Source of the DNA: Lachnospiraceae bacterium
GTDB lineage: Bacteria > Bacillota > Clostridia > Lachnospirales > Lachnospiraceae
Length of the DNA: 64,000 nt
Direction: 5' to 3'
Assembly: GCA_910574885.1 (NCBI GenBank)
Contig: CAJTDD010000024.1
Span: 1-64,000, forward strand
The position numbers were made by a program, and so were the translations under genes. The notes under the pieces are model-generated. The model did not search any database and was not told the origin of the DNA. It saw only the letters and a list, made by a program, of their open reading frames with translations. This document shows, one piece after another, positions 25,014 to 34,248 of this stretch (its first letter is position 1; each line of letters begins with the position of its first letter).

Positions 25014-28000
25014 GCCATTCTTTGAGGTATTTCCTACATTAAAAGTAGATGATGAACTCCGCAGCATATTTGAGCAGGCTGAGGTCAGCAAAGTGACCAC
25101 AAATTCGGAACGGGACTTTATTAAGGTGCATCTGTTAAGCCGTTACCTGATTCAGAAAAAATGTGTCTATGAGGTGGAACGGAAGTTAAAGGAGCAGTTG
25201 TTCGGGCGCAGCTTTATAAAGATTGAGGTGAAGGAGCAGTACGACCTGTCTGAGCAGTATACGCCGGAGAATCTGATGAATGAGTATTTCGACAGTTTCC
25301 TTCTGGAACTTGACCAAAAGAGTGTGGTGGAACGCAGTATGCTCCAGAATTCAAGTTTCGAGTTCCAGGATGAGAATATCCTGTGCCTTACGCTTAGGGA
25401 TTCCATTGTGGCGCAGGGGAAACGGGAGTCGATTACCAATTATCTTACGGATGTGTTCCGGCACAGATTCCGGCGTCCCATTGAGATTCGGGTGCGGTAT
25501 GAGAAGCCTAAGGAGAACGCTTTAAAATATAATGAGATAAAACTGAAACAGGAAGTGGAAGAGATTCTGAAAGTGAACGCCACCATCCAGCAGGAAAATG
25601 CGAGGAAGAAGGGGCAGCAGGCAGACGGGGAAGGAATGCCCACCGGGGATGACGCTTTCGGGCAGAATGGTGAAAGCCATTCCGGCGGCTTTGGGAAGGC
25701 AGCGGGACAGGATGAAGGCAGAGGCTCCGGAAAGACTGCTGTACGGGATTCGGGCAAAAAGAGCCAGACGTCCGGCGGCGGAAACGAAAATATAGACGTA
25801 CCGAAAGAAAATAAGAATTTTAAAAGTTCTTTCGGTGTATCGAAAAAAAGAGGATTTTCCAAAGGCTCATGGGGGAAATCCTCAGACGACCCGAACCTGG
25901 TCTATGGACGCGACTTTAACGACGAGCCGATGGAGCTTCGCCAGGTAGTAGGCGAGATGGGAGAGATTACGTTCCGGGGGAAAGTTATCAGTTTTGAGAC
26001 ACGTGAGATTCGCAATGAGAAGACGATTGTCATATTCTCTGTGACTGACTTTACGGATACCATCACAATCAAGCTGTTTGTCAGAAATGACCAGCTCCCC
26101 GACATACTAGGCGAAGTAAAAATGGGCGCATTCCTGAAAATCAAAGGCGTGACGAATATTGATAAATTTGACGGTGAGCTGGTTATTTCTTCTGTGGCAG
26201 GCATCCGCAAAATCAGTGATTTTACAGAGTCCCGCAAAGATACGGCGCCTAAGAAACGTGTGGAGCTGCACTGCCATACGAAAATGAGCGACATGGACGG
26301 CGTGACGGAGGTAAAGGATTTGCTGAAACGCGCCCATGACTGGGGGCATAAGGCGTTAGCCATCACAGACCACGGGGTGGTGCAGTCATTCCCGGACGCC
26401 AACCACTATATCGAGACCCTTGACAAGGACGATCCTTTCAAGGTCATTTACGGTGTGGAGGGATATCTGGTGGACGACCTTGCGGATGTGGCTGTGAATG
26501 AGAAAGGACAGCCGCTTTGCGGGACGTATGTGGTATTTGACTTGGAGACCACGGGGTTCAGTCCGATTAAGGATAAGATTATCGAAATCGGCGCCGTGAA
26601 GGTGGAGCAGGGGAAGATTACGGAGAAGTTCAGTACATTTGTGAATCCTAAGGTGCCGATTCCCTTCCAGATTACCCAGCTTACCAGCATTACGGATGAG
26701 ATGGTGCTGGACGCGCCGGATATTGAGACGGCGCTGCCTGAGTTTCTTGCATTTATCGGGGACGCTGTTCTGGTGGCGCACAATGCCTCCTTTGACGTGG
26801 GGTTTATTGAGCAAAACTTACGGTATCAGGATATTGTGCCGGACTTTACCTCTGTGGATACGGTGGCGATGGCGCGGATTCTGCTTCCCACCCTGTCCAA
26901 GTTCAAATTGAATGTGGTGGCAAATGCCCTTCATATTTCTCTGGAAAACCATCACCGGGCGGTGGACGACGCAGGGGCGACGGCGGAGATTTTCGTGAAG
27001 TTTATTGAGATGTTAAGAGACAGGAATATCACAGACCTTACGAAACTGAACCAGTTCGGGGCCAACAATGGGGATGCGGTGAAGAAGCTGCCCACCTATC
27101 ATGTGATTATCCTTGCTAAAAATGAGATTGGGCGGGTGAACCTTTATACGCTGGTGTCTAAGTCCCATCTGGAATACTATGCCAGAAGGCCAAGAATACC
27201 CAAGAGCGAGCTGTCGAAGTACCGGGAGGGGCTGATTGTGGGGAGCGCCTGTGAGGCGGGAGAGCTTTATCAGGCATTATTGAATGAGAAGTCGGAGGAG
27301 CGGATTGCGCGGATTGTGAATTTCTACGACTATCTGGAAATACAGCCCCTTGGCAACAACCGGTTTATGATTGAAAGCGAGCGTATCACAAAGGTTCAGA
27401 GTGAAGAAGATTTGAAGGAGATCAACCGGAAAATCGTGGAGCTGGGGGAACGTTTCAACAAGCCTGTGGTGGGGACTTGCGACGTGCATTTTATGGAGCC
27501 GGACGACGAGGTATACCGGCGTATCATTATGGCGGGAAAGGGATTTTCCGATGCGGACAACCAGTCGCCGCTGTTCCTTAGGACTACGGATGAGATGCTG
27601 GAAGAGTTTGAGTATCTTGGCTCTGCCAAAGCGCAGGAAATCGTGATTGATAACCCTTGCCGGATTGCGGATATGGTGGAGCGGATTACGCCTGTGCGTC
27701 CGGATAAATGCCCGCCTGTGATTCCGGATTCGGATAAACTTTTGCGGGAAATCTGTTACCAGAAGGCGCATTCCATGTACGGGGAGAATCTGCCCCCAGT
27801 GGTGACGGAGCGGTTGGAGAGGGAGCTTAATTCTATCATATCTAACGGATTTGCCGTAATGTATATTATTGCCCAGAAGCTGGTGTGGAAGTCCAACGAA
27901 GACGGATATCTGGTAGGCTCCAGAGGTTCGGTAGGATCTTCCTTTGTGGCGACAATGGCGGGTATTACGGAGGTAAACCCTTTAAGCCCCCATTATTATT

Positions 28001-29661
28001 GCAGCCATTGCCATTACAGTGATTTTGAGTCTGAGGAAGTGAGGGCCTATGCAGGGGGATGTGGATGGGATATGCCGGATAAGGCGTGTCCGGTCTGCGG
28101 GGAGCCGCTTGTGAAGGACGGGTTTGATATCCCGTTTGAGACGTTCCTTGGGTTCAAGGGGAATAAAGAGCCGGATATCGACCTTAATTTCTCCGGGGAT
28201 TACCAGAGCCTTGCCCATAAGTATACGGAGGTCATTTTCGGGGCGGGGCAGACGTACCGGGCGGGAACCATTGGAACGCTGGCGGATAAGACGGCCTTTG
28301 GCTATGTGAAGAATTATTTTACCGAGCGGGGGCAGGGAAAACGAAAATGTGAGATTGACCGGATTGTCCTTGGCTGTACGGGTATCCGCAGGAGTACCGG
28401 GCAGCATCCGGGGGGAATTATCGTACTGCCTTTAGGCGAGGAGATTAATACCTTTACGCCTGTGCAGCATCCGGCGAACGACATGAATACGGATATCGTG
28501 ACCACCCATTTTGACTACCATTCCATTGACCACAACCTGTTGAAGCTTGATATCCTGGGGCATGATGACCCGACGATGATTAAGACGCTGGAGGAGTATA
28601 TCAGTTCTCCTGCCATGGAAAATGAATATAACGAGACGGACAATAAGTTTGTGGCAACGAATATCCCTCTGGACGATAAGGGGGTGATTTCCCTGTTCCA
28701 TGATACGTCGGCGCTTGGGATTACGCCGGATGATATCGGGGGATGCCCGGTGGGGTGCCTTGGGATTCCGGAGTTCGGGACGGATTTTGTTATCCAGATG
28801 GTGGTGGACACGAAGCCCCAGACCTTGTCGGATTTGATTCGGATTTCCGGGCTGTCCCATGGGACGGATGTGTGGCTGAATAATGCCCAGGAGTTGATTC
28901 GCTCCGGAAAGGCGACGATTTCTACGGCAATCTGTACCCGTGACGATATTATGACCTATCTGATTAATAAGGGGATGGACTCGGAGCAGTCCTTTACCAT
29001 TATGGAGAGGGTGCGGAAAGGGACTGTGGCGAAGGGGAAATGTAAGGATTGGCCTGAATTTAAGGAGGATATGAAGGCTCACGACGTGCCGGACTGGTAC
29101 ATCTGGTCTTGTGAGAAGATTAAGTATATGTTCCCGAAAGCCCATGCGGCGGCGTATGTCATGATGGCGTACCGGATTGCTTACTGTAAGATTAACTTTC
29201 CGCTGGCGTATTACGGGGCTTATTTTGGGATTCGTGCGGATGCATTTTCTTATGAAATTATGTGCCAGGGGAAGGAGAACCTGAAACGGTATATTGACGA
29301 TTACAACCGGCGTTCGGATGCCCTGAGCAAGAAGGAGCAGGATACCATGAAGGATATGCGGCTGGTGCAGGAGATGTATGCCAGAGGGTACGAGTTCGAG
29401 CCTATGGATATCTATCAGGCCAAGGCTTCTAAGTTCCTGATTGTGAACGGGAAGCTGATGCCGCCGTTGGTCAGTATTGAAGGCATGGGGGATAAGGCGG
29501 CGGAGGCTGTGGAAGAGGCGTCCAAGGATGGGCAGTATCTCTCGCTGGATGATTTCCGGCAGCGGACGAAGGCGAGCAAGAGTGTGATTGATTATATGGT
29601 GAAGCTGGGGATTTTGAAAGGGCTGCCGGAGTCGAACCAGTTGTCGCTGTTTGATTTGTAG
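25006..29661 (+). CDS. polC: DNA polymerase III alpha subunit, Gram-positive PolC type
   Basis: The 1551-residue replicative polymerase shows the PolC order: N-terminal domain, OB fold (about 300-400), PHP domain (ELHCHTKMSDMDGVTEVKDL), a DEDD 3'-5' exonuclease inserted in PHP (VVFDLETTGFSP...AHNASFDVGF...HHRAVDDAGATAE), the polymerase core (GSRGSVGSSFVATMAGITEVNPL, DIDLNFSGDYQ) and a C-terminal HhH region. It is about 110 residues longer than Bacillus PolC, largely because of a Gly/Ser/Lys-rich low-complexity stretch at about 200-285. It does the main DNA synthesis at the fork. Confidence 0.97.
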   Translation: MSKPFFEVFPTLKVDDELRSIFEQAEVSKVTTNSERDFIKVHLLSRYLIQKKCVYEVERKLKEQLFGRSFIKIEVKEQYDLSEQYTPENLMNEYFDSFLLELDQKSVVERSMLQNSSFEFQDENILCLTLRDSIVAQGKRESITNYLTDVFRHRFRRPIEIRVRYEKPKENALKYNEIKLKQEVEEILKVNATIQQENARKKGQQADGEGMPTGDDAFGQNGESHSGGFGKAAGQDEGRGSGKTAVRDSGKKSQTSGGGNENIDVPKENKNFKSSFGVSKKRGFSKGSWGKSSDDPNLVYGRDFNDEPMELRQVVGEMGEITFRGKVISFETREIRNEKTIVIFSVTDFTDTITIKLFVRNDQLPDILGEVKMGAFLKIKGVTNIDKFDGELVISSVAGIRKISDFTESRKDTAPKKRVELHCHTKMSDMDGVTEVKDLLKRAHDWGHKALAITDHGVVQSFPDANHYIETLDKDDPFKVIYGVEGYLVDDLADVAVNEKGQPLCGTYVVFDLETTGFSPIKDKIIEIGAVKVEQGKITEKFSTFVNPKVPIPFQITQLTSITDEMVLDAPDIETALPEFLAFIGDAVLVAHNASFDVGFIEQNLRYQDIVPDFTSVDTVAMARILLPTLSKFKLNVVANALHISLENHHRAVDDAGATAEIFVKFIEMLRDRNITDLTKLNQFGANNGDAVKKLPTYHVIILAKNEIGRVNLYTLVSKSHLEYYARRPRIPKSELSKYREGLIVGSACEAGELYQALLNEKSEERIARIVNFYDYLEIQPLGNNRFMIESERITKVQSEEDLKEINRKIVELGERFNKPVVGTCDVHFMEPDDEVYRRIIMAGKGFSDADNQSPLFLRTTDEMLEEFEYLGSAKAQEIVIDNPCRIADMVERITPVRPDKCPPVIPDSDKLLREICYQKAHSMYGENLPPVVTERLERELNSIISNGFAVMYIIAQKLVWKSNEDGYLVGSRGSVGSSFVATMAGITEVNPLSPHYYCSHCHYSDFESEEVRAYAGGCGWDMPDKACPVCGEPLVKDGFDIPFETFLGFKGNKEPDIDLNFSGDYQSLAHKYTEVIFGAGQTYRAGTIGTLADKTAFGYVKNYFTERGQGKRKCEIDRIVLGCTGIRRSTGQHPGGIIVLPLGEEINTFTPVQHPANDMNTDIVTTHFDYHSIDHNLLKLDILGHDDPTMIKTLEEYISSPAMENEYNETDNKFVATNIPLDDKGVISLFHDTSALGITPDDIGGCPVGCLGIPEFGTDFVIQMVVDTKPQTLSDLIRISGLSHGTDVWLNNAQELIRSGKATISTAICTRDDIMTYLINKGMDSEQSFTIMERVRKGTVAKGKCKDWPEFKEDMKAHDVPDWYIWSCEKIKYMFPKAHAAAYVMMAYRIAYCKINFPLAYYGAYFGIRADAFSYEIMCQGKENLKRYIDDYNRRSDALSKKEQDTMKDMRLVQEMYARGYEFEPMDIYQAKASKFLIVNGKLMPPLVSIEGMGDKAAEAVEEASKDGQYLSLDDFRQRTKASKSVIDYMVKLGILKGLPESNQLSLFDL

Positions 29662-29675
29662 GTTGGTATGGGGGG

Positions 29676-30245
29676 ATGAGATTGAGGCAGTCGCAGATTA
29701 CGTTTTGGTGTCATGAGATTATCCGCTGTCAGGCGCAGGCAGAAGGATTCTATATTGACGCTACCATGGGGAAAGGCAATGACACGCTGTTCCTCTGCAA
29801 GCTTGCGGGGGAATCGGGACGTGTCCTGGCGTTTGATGTGCAGGAGGAGGCTTTGCGACGGACGGGACAGTTACTTGAGGAATCTGGTATGCGCAAGCGG
29901 GCAGAGCTAGTGTTGGACGGACATGAGCATATGGAGCGGTATGCGAAACCAGAGACTGCGGATGTGATTTGTTTTAATTTCGGGTATCTGCCGGGAGGCG
30001 ACCATAGGGTCTCCACATCGGCGGATACCAGCGTGGAGGCGGTTAAAAAAGGGCTTGGGATTTTAAAGCATGGCGGGATGATGAGCCTGTGCATTTACAG
30101 CGGCGGGGATACGGGGTTTGAGGAGAAGAAGAAGATTCTGGGATACATCCAGAATCTTCCGGCGCGGGAATATACTGTGATTGTGAATGCGTATTACAAT
30201 CGGGCGAACCATCCGCCATTGCCTGTGTTTATTTTTAAGAAGTAA
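29676..30245 (+). CDS. mnmM: SAM-dependent tRNA methyltransferase, MnmM/YtqB family
   Basis: The 189-residue protein has the family pattern YIDATMGKGNDTLFL (SAM-binding), LAFDVQEEAL, VICFNFGYLPGGDH and the late IQNLPAREYTVIVNAYYNRANHPPLPVFI. In Bacillus this family methylates nm5s2U34 in tRNA to mnm5s2U. The start is ATG 29676 or TTG 29682; the latter is better spaced from GGGGGG. It follows polC by 14 bases and ends this gene group. Confidence 0.85.
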   Translation: MRLRQSQITFWCHEIIRCQAQAEGFYIDATMGKGNDTLFLCKLAGESGRVLAFDVQEEALRRTGQLLEESGMRKRAELVLDGHEHMERYAKPETADVICFNFGYLPGGDHRVSTSADTSVEAVKKGLGILKHGGMMSLCIYSGGDTGFEEKKKILGYIQNLPAREYTVIVNAYYNRANHPPLPVFIFKK

Positions 30246-30284
30246 GGTTATTGAATTTTTTAATAGAATATATGTTCGGAAAAC

Positions 30285-30313
30285 TTGACGTTTTATATCT
30301 TAAAAAGTATAAT
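30285..30313 (+). promoter_or_regulatory. Promoter-like sequence
   Basis: TTGACG and TATAAT are separated by 17 bases. It reads toward the short reading frame at 30401 and the TnpV relic. A tiny frame beginning GTG at 30327 (MYETVKGNPYLERL) lies just downstream. Confidence 0.6.
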
Positions 30314-30400
30314 TTTAGATACGAGGTGTACGAAACTGTCAAAGGAAACCCTTATTTAGAGAGGCTATAGCCAAATTGACAGATGAAAGGGGCGGAGAAG

Positions 30401-30502
30401 ATGAGTAAGGTGTATGTATCAGTGGAAGAACGAGAAGATAGTGTAGCATGCCAAATACATGGTATCTGGTGGAAACGGGAATGTGCATGCAATGAGCTAT
30501 GA
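30401..30502 (+). CDS. Possible 33-residue peptide
   Basis: The frame MSKVYVSVEEREDSVACQIH... ends at TGA 30500-30502 and has a good ribosome site, GGGGCGGAG, eight bases upstream, plus the promoter at 30285. It contains three Cys and two adjacent Trp. I do not recognise it. It may be a truncated gene of the island. Confidence 0.3.
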   Translation: MSKVYVSVEEREDSVACQIHGIWWKRECACNEL

Positions 30503-30534
30503 ATGAAACCAGATAAGGATAAAACTCAAAAATT

Positions 30535-30741
30535 GTGTTTAAGGGCAGGCTTAACGCCTATCTTGCCGACATTGACAGGCAAGCACAGGAACGCTTTGAA
30601 AGGCTCATAAAGGGCATGAAACAGGCACAGGGCATAACGGAACGGCTAAAGGAAGAAAATGCCGTAGAATGGACAGGACGGCTCAATAACATAAGGGCTT
30701 GTGCGAGGGAGATTGTGAACGAGGAAATTATTCAAATGTAA
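30535..30741 (+). pseudogene. TnpV-like transposon protein, C-terminal fragment
   Basis: The 68 residues (LNAYLADIDRQAQERFERLI, GITERLKEENAVEWTGRLNN) match the C-terminal half of TnpV proteins found on clostridial transposons and conjugative elements, which are about 115-120 residues long. The N-terminal half is missing, so this is a fragment. Confidence 0.7.
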
Positions 30742-30744
30742 AAG

Positions 30745-30775
30745 ATAAGGGTGGGGAAAACCTCACCCCTATTTT
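30745..30775. terminator. Bidirectional terminator between convergent genes
   Basis: AAGGGTGGGG and CCTCACCCCT pair around AAAA, with T-rich sequence on one side and A-rich on the other. It can serve the TnpV relic (+) and the response-regulator gene (-). Confidence 0.7.
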
Positions 30776-30824
30776 CGTCAAACAATGCAATTTCAATGTG
30801 AAGATGACAGTATTGAAAATTGCT

Positions 30825-31544
30825 TTAAAGCCCTTTCATCATGCGTGTGGACATCAGGCAAGTTTCTCCGTTGGCAAAATGGATGATTCGATTTTTAGTG
30901 TCAACTTCTTTTATATTATTTTTGTTTACCAAAAATGCCCGATGGCAACGCACAAAATTGCTGTCCAATACGCCTGTTAGTTCTTTTAAAGTGCTGGGAA
31001 ATTCAATCTGGCGGTCTTTTGCATGGAGAATGACTTTATGGATATTGCTGGAAGTTTCAAAAAATAAAATATCCTCATAATTCACGTTGATTTTTCGTCC
31101 GCCAACTTCAAGGGTATAGACCTTATGTGTCTTGTTGGTTTGGAGCGTATGTCGTTCCATAGCATTTAATAGACATTCTCTGAGTTTCACTTTCGCTTCG
31201 GCAGGATTGTCTTTTAATACAAAGTCCATCGCCTCTACCCGATACTGAAAAGTCATATAGCTCAGTTCTGAATGTGCTGTTATGAATATGATGAAACCAC
31301 GGGGGTCATACAATCTGATTTGCTGTGCCAGCTTCATTCCATTCATGTTGCTGTTCAAGTCAATGTCAAGGAAATAAATGCCTGTGTTCTGGCTGGTCTT
31401 GACTTTTTCCAACAACATATAAGGGTCTCCTGTATCTAAAGTAAGCTGCATATCTAATTCTTCTATCAGAACAGTATTTTGAATGATATTTACAACAGTC
31501 CGCCGCTGTGCGGCATTGTCTTCGCATACAAAGATATCCAGCAT
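30825..31544 (-). CDS. LytTR-family response regulator (AgrA-like)
   Basis: The 239-residue protein begins MLDIFVCEDNAAQRR and has a receiver domain with phosphoacceptor Asp in IYFLDIDLNSNMNGM, FITAH and the Lys in FVLKDNP, then a LytTR domain (FETSSNIHKV, FVRCHRAFLVNKNNI). It is closer to staphylococcal and clostridial AgrA than the regulator at the window start. The kinase gene lies six bases upstream in the same operon. Confidence 0.9.
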   Translation of the reverse strand: MLDIFVCEDNAAQRRTVVNIIQNTVLIEELDMQLTLDTGDPYMLLEKVKTSQNTGIYFLDIDLNSNMNGMKLAQQIRLYDPRGFIIFITAHSELSYMTFQYRVEAMDFVLKDNPAEAKVKLRECLLNAMERHTLQTNKTHKVYTLEVGGRKINVNYEDILFFETSSNIHKVILHAKDRQIEFPSTLKELTGVLDSNFVRCHRAFLVNKNNIKEVDTKNRIIHFANGETCLMSTRMMKGL

Positions 31545-31550
31545 ATGATG

Positions 31551-32846
31551 TCATTCCTTTCTATCAGTAAGTTCTATATGTTGTGTAAAATAGTCGCATT
31601 TCATTGTTGTTTCTAATAGCACGTTGTCATAAGAACTGATGATTTTCTGGGCGTTCCAAAGCCCGATTCCTTGATGTCCGATTTTTGTGCTAAAGTCTTT
31701 TTGCTTTAATTTATGCAACATTACACCGTTATCCAGAAAGCGGTTGCTTATGATGATTGATACGCCGGTTTTATTCTGGATAATATTTAAGCCTATTTGC
31801 GGCTGTTCTGTCTCCAATGTGGCTTCCATCGCATTGTCTAAAAAGATTCCCAGTATTCTGGCAAGGTCTACCGTGTCTATCAGAAAACTTTCCACTTTAT
31901 CGGGGATATCAATGGTGATGTCAATCCCCGATTCATGGGCGTAAATCATTTTTGCGGAGAGCAGGCTTTTGATTTCCAACACGCCGATGTTGCTAAGCTG
32001 GTTCAGCTTATAATCTCCCCCTGTAATCAAATTCTTTGTTGGGAAGATTTTGCTTTCAAAAAAATCCTTTAACCTATCCATATCACCATCTTCTATATAA
32101 CCAGACAGAGAGAGCAGAATATTAACATAATCATGCTTAAAGGAGCGCAAGCCGTTATACATAGCTTCTAAATTCCGTGTGTAGTCCTGTAAGTCCTGCA
32201 TGGCTTTCTGCTTTGATTCGGTCTGTATCTGTTCCAGATAAGAGCGGCGCATAGCCAGAAGCAAACAACACATCACAAGCAGATACCCCGAAATGTGTAA
32301 AGCATTATTATATATCATTCTGCCAACAGAGCCGTTTTGTCCTGGAATCAAATTATCAAACAGATAGATGGTTATAAGGAGCAGTAATGCAGCATCTATC
32401 ACATACCATGTCTGCGGAAGGCGCAAAATGCCTTTGCCAGACAGGAATATTTTTTTCAGCAGCTTGCCGCAAAGCAGCGTAATCCAATAAAACAGCAAAG
32501 TATAAATCAAATCGATGCCGTAAAAAAAATACCACTGATTTGATAAAGGTGAGGGAATCAGTGTATAAAGAAAATTTGCCAGCAAATTCTCTGTCACAAC
32601 GGCAAGCATACATCCAATCATACCCATAAAAACATTCTGTGGCGCAGTGTCACGGCAAGCAATCAACCCATAAATACATACCGCCACCAGAATACCGAAC
32701 AAACCATATGGAACACAGGCGAGGAGCGTTACAGGCATTCCAGCAGCCAACAGCAGTATATAAAGTACGCTAAACGCTTTGAAGTTCATATGCTGAGGCC
32801 ATACATTGCGGATAGCAAGGGAAAGCCGAAAAAAAGATAGCAGCAT
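31551..32846 (-). CDS. AgrC-like GHKL sensor histidine kinase
   Basis: The 431-residue protein has about six N-terminal membrane segments (to residue 210), a coiled linker, the phosphoacceptor histidine in SFKHDYVNIL, the N box ILGIFLDNAMEA and the G box HQGIGLWNAQKI. This is the AgrC topology used for peptide sensing. AAGGAA lies upstream of the ATG. No agrB protease gene is in the window, so the signal, if a peptide, would be made elsewhere or by the small divergent gene at 33074. Confidence 0.9.
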   Translation of the reverse strand: MLLSFFRLSLAIRNVWPQHMNFKAFSVLYILLLAAGMPVTLLACVPYGLFGILVAVCIYGLIACRDTAPQNVFMGMIGCMLAVVTENLLANFLYTLIPSPLSNQWYFFYGIDLIYTLLFYWITLLCGKLLKKIFLSGKGILRLPQTWYVIDAALLLLITIYLFDNLIPGQNGSVGRMIYNNALHISGYLLVMCCLLLAMRRSYLEQIQTESKQKAMQDLQDYTRNLEAMYNGLRSFKHDYVNILLSLSGYIEDGDMDRLKDFFESKIFPTKNLITGGDYKLNQLSNIGVLEIKSLLSAKMIYAHESGIDITIDIPDKVESFLIDTVDLARILGIFLDNAMEATLETEQPQIGLNIIQNKTGVSIIISNRFLDNGVMLHKLKQKDFSTKIGHQGIGLWNAQKIISSYDNVLLETTMKCDYFTQHIELTDRKE

Positions 32847-32998
32847 TTCAATATATTCCTTCTTTCGATAGTTACTTCCCTAATTATACTTTATACCATT
32901 CTTTATATCAACTACTCCCTGCAAAAATGACGAATAAGTGCGTGTTCTGTAAAAAGTAAAAGGCATTTATTCATGAATTGGGGCATTTCATGACTGTT

Positions 32999-33029
32999 TT
33001 GAAAGAATTGCTGTTTTCTCTGGTATACT
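32999..33029 (+). promoter_or_regulatory. Promoter of the small peptide gene
   Basis: TATACT is preceded by TGG (extended -10), with TTGAAA 19 bases upstream. A 19-base spacer is too long for good basal activity and is common in LytTR-activated promoters. A TTCATGA repeat occurs at 32970 and 32987. Confidence 0.5.
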
Positions 33030-33073
33030 ATTCTGCAGTACATAAATTTATTTTGGAAAGGAAACAGGAAGAT

Positions 33074-33247
33074 ATGAAGCATTTATTAAAAGGAGCTGCT
33101 GTAGCAGCGGTGGTATTGGCTGCTTTAATGGTAATCAATATGTTTTGTAATATGCATGACATTCACTTAGACCAGACAGCGACAGGTACAACATCAGCAG
33201 TTTGTGCTATGCTGTTTTATCATGGATTGATTAGGAATGAAAAATAA
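33074..33247 (+). CDS. Small hydrophobic peptide, 57 residues, divergent from the AgrC/A-like pair
   Basis: The peptide has a basic start (MKHLLKG), a hydrophobic segment at about residues 6-25 and a polar end with two Cys (C25 and C44), so it is membrane-inserted or secreted. GGAAG lies six bases before ATG 33074; a longer frame from 32978 lacks a site. It is transcribed away from the kinase gene, which makes it a candidate signal peptide or target of that system. I do not recognise the family. Confidence 0.6.
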   Translation: MKHLLKGAAVAAVVLAALMVINMFCNMHDIHLDQTATGTTSAVCAMLFYHGLIRNEK

Positions 33248-33597
33248 CGAGTAATCATTTCGCAGGTTATATATCTTTAAAGGTATAGATTACTAAAACG
33301 TCTGCAAATAAACATAAACACGGAAAGTTAAGGCAAAAATTTTACATACATAATATATCGGGGAATGGCAGGTAGCCAGTTAAAAAAATCCCTGCCTATG
33401 CAACGCTGCTTCTCACTATGAAACCAGAAGTAGAATCTCCATTTAACAGAATATGGATCTTCTTATCGGAATATGCCGCAGGGCTGTTTCTGCTGTTGGC
33501 TGCCGTTCGCCGCCTTTCCGATCTGGATTATTACATTTCAAAAATTCAGATTGGAGGAAAAAGAATCGCACACAACAACGGACGGGAGAACAGGAAA
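33248..33597. other. Gap without a recognisable gene
   Basis: An open stretch from 33418 translates to an unrecognised, partly hydrophobic sequence (LSEYAAGLFLLLAAVRR) with no ribosome site. GGCAGG at about 33367 pairs with a CCTGCC near 33390 in a weak hairpin. Nothing else is seen. Confidence 0.4.
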
Positions 33598-33832
33598 TGG
33601 CTTATCTGGAAAGAAGCCGAGAAAAATATTGCAGGAGCATGGAGTTGATGAAAATACCATTGAAAAAATGTGTATAGACGACAGGGCAGACTTCAATTCC
33701 AACAGGAGGTTTTACCATTAGACAAGCGACTTCGGCGAATACCTTGAGGGGATAGCAGACAGGGAACAGAATACAGAGGTAAAGACGGTTACCGATTTAC
33801 TGGACGAGATTGAGGACCAGACAGAATTTGTA
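33598..33832 (+). pseudogene. Broken mobile-element gene with frameshift and amber stop
   Basis: The start MAYLERSREK is followed, one frame over, by KILQEHGVDENTIEKMCIDD...NSNRRFYH, then TAG at 33719-33721, then in the same frame TSDFGEYLEGIADREQ and TVTDLLDEIEDQ. A one-base change of CAG to TAG and a small indel near 33633 explain the breaks. The text resembles small regulators (possibly sigma-like) found on clostridial conjugative elements; the family is uncertain. Confidence 0.55.
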
Positions 33833-34120
33833 TTGGCATTCAAAAAAGGAAGATTCCCACAACCACGTGGTGCAGGAAATATAAAGCAGATGGTTGCTGT
33901 ACCGCGTGGAAAACATAGTGAAAAACCTCTGGAAGTAATAGATGGCATTACGAAAATGTTCCCGGAACAAGATAAAATAGAATTGTTTGCCAGAAATAAT
34001 TTTAATGGCTGGGATAATTGGGGGTTAGAAATTCCAGATTCCAAAATAGATATTATTACTGGTATAGATAATGAAGATGCTTCTGAGGAGTCAGATGGAC
34101 AGATCATCATGAAGTTTTAA
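33822..34120 (+). pseudogene. MT-A70-type DNA adenine methyltransferase, C-terminal fragment
   Basis: The frame reads KKGRFPQPRGAGNIKQM, VPRGKHSEKPLEVIDGI, IELFARNNFNGWDNWGLEIP, which matches the end of MT-A70/IME4-like N6-adenine methyltransferases of phages and mobile elements. The catalytic DPPW region and the rest of the N-terminus are absent. It is in frame with the preceding relic, so a deletion joined two genes. Confidence 0.78.
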
Positions 34121-34143
34121 TATGTGGTACATAGAGAAGGACA

Positions 34144-34213
34144 GCGGCAGTAGAACTATCAAGATTCAGGACAGCAACGACTTTGAATCTTGATGGTTCC
34201 GCTGCCATTTTGT
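34144..34213. terminator. Long hairpin terminator
   Basis: GCGGCAG/CTGCC, GAAC/GTTC and ATCAAGATTC/GAATCTTGAT arms form a long stem with few mismatches, followed by ATTTTGTTT. It closes the island and sits convergent to the alcohol dehydrogenase gene. Confidence 0.75.
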
Positions 34214-34248
34214 TTACACGATATAGATTCCTCTCTATTGCGGTCAAT

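Larger units (their letters stand above)
30246..34230. mobile_element. Decayed mobile-element island
   Basis: Between mnmM and the alcohol dehydrogenase gene the sequence is AT-richer and holds a TnpV relic, an AgrC/AgrA-like pair, a small peptide gene and several broken reading frames including an MT-A70 methyltransferase tail. No intact integrase, transposase or clear flanking direct repeats were found, so the limits are approximate. It looks like the remains of an integrated conjugative or mobilizable element. Confidence 0.55.

Noticed and set aside
28432..29145. Minus-strand open frame of 237 codons
   Set aside because: It is antisense to polC and its translation resembles no protein family; codon-bias shadow.
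32970..32993. LytTR direct-repeat binding site
   Set aside because: TTCATGA is repeated, but with a 17-base period rather than the 21-22 expected, and the repeat does not match the LytTR consensus.
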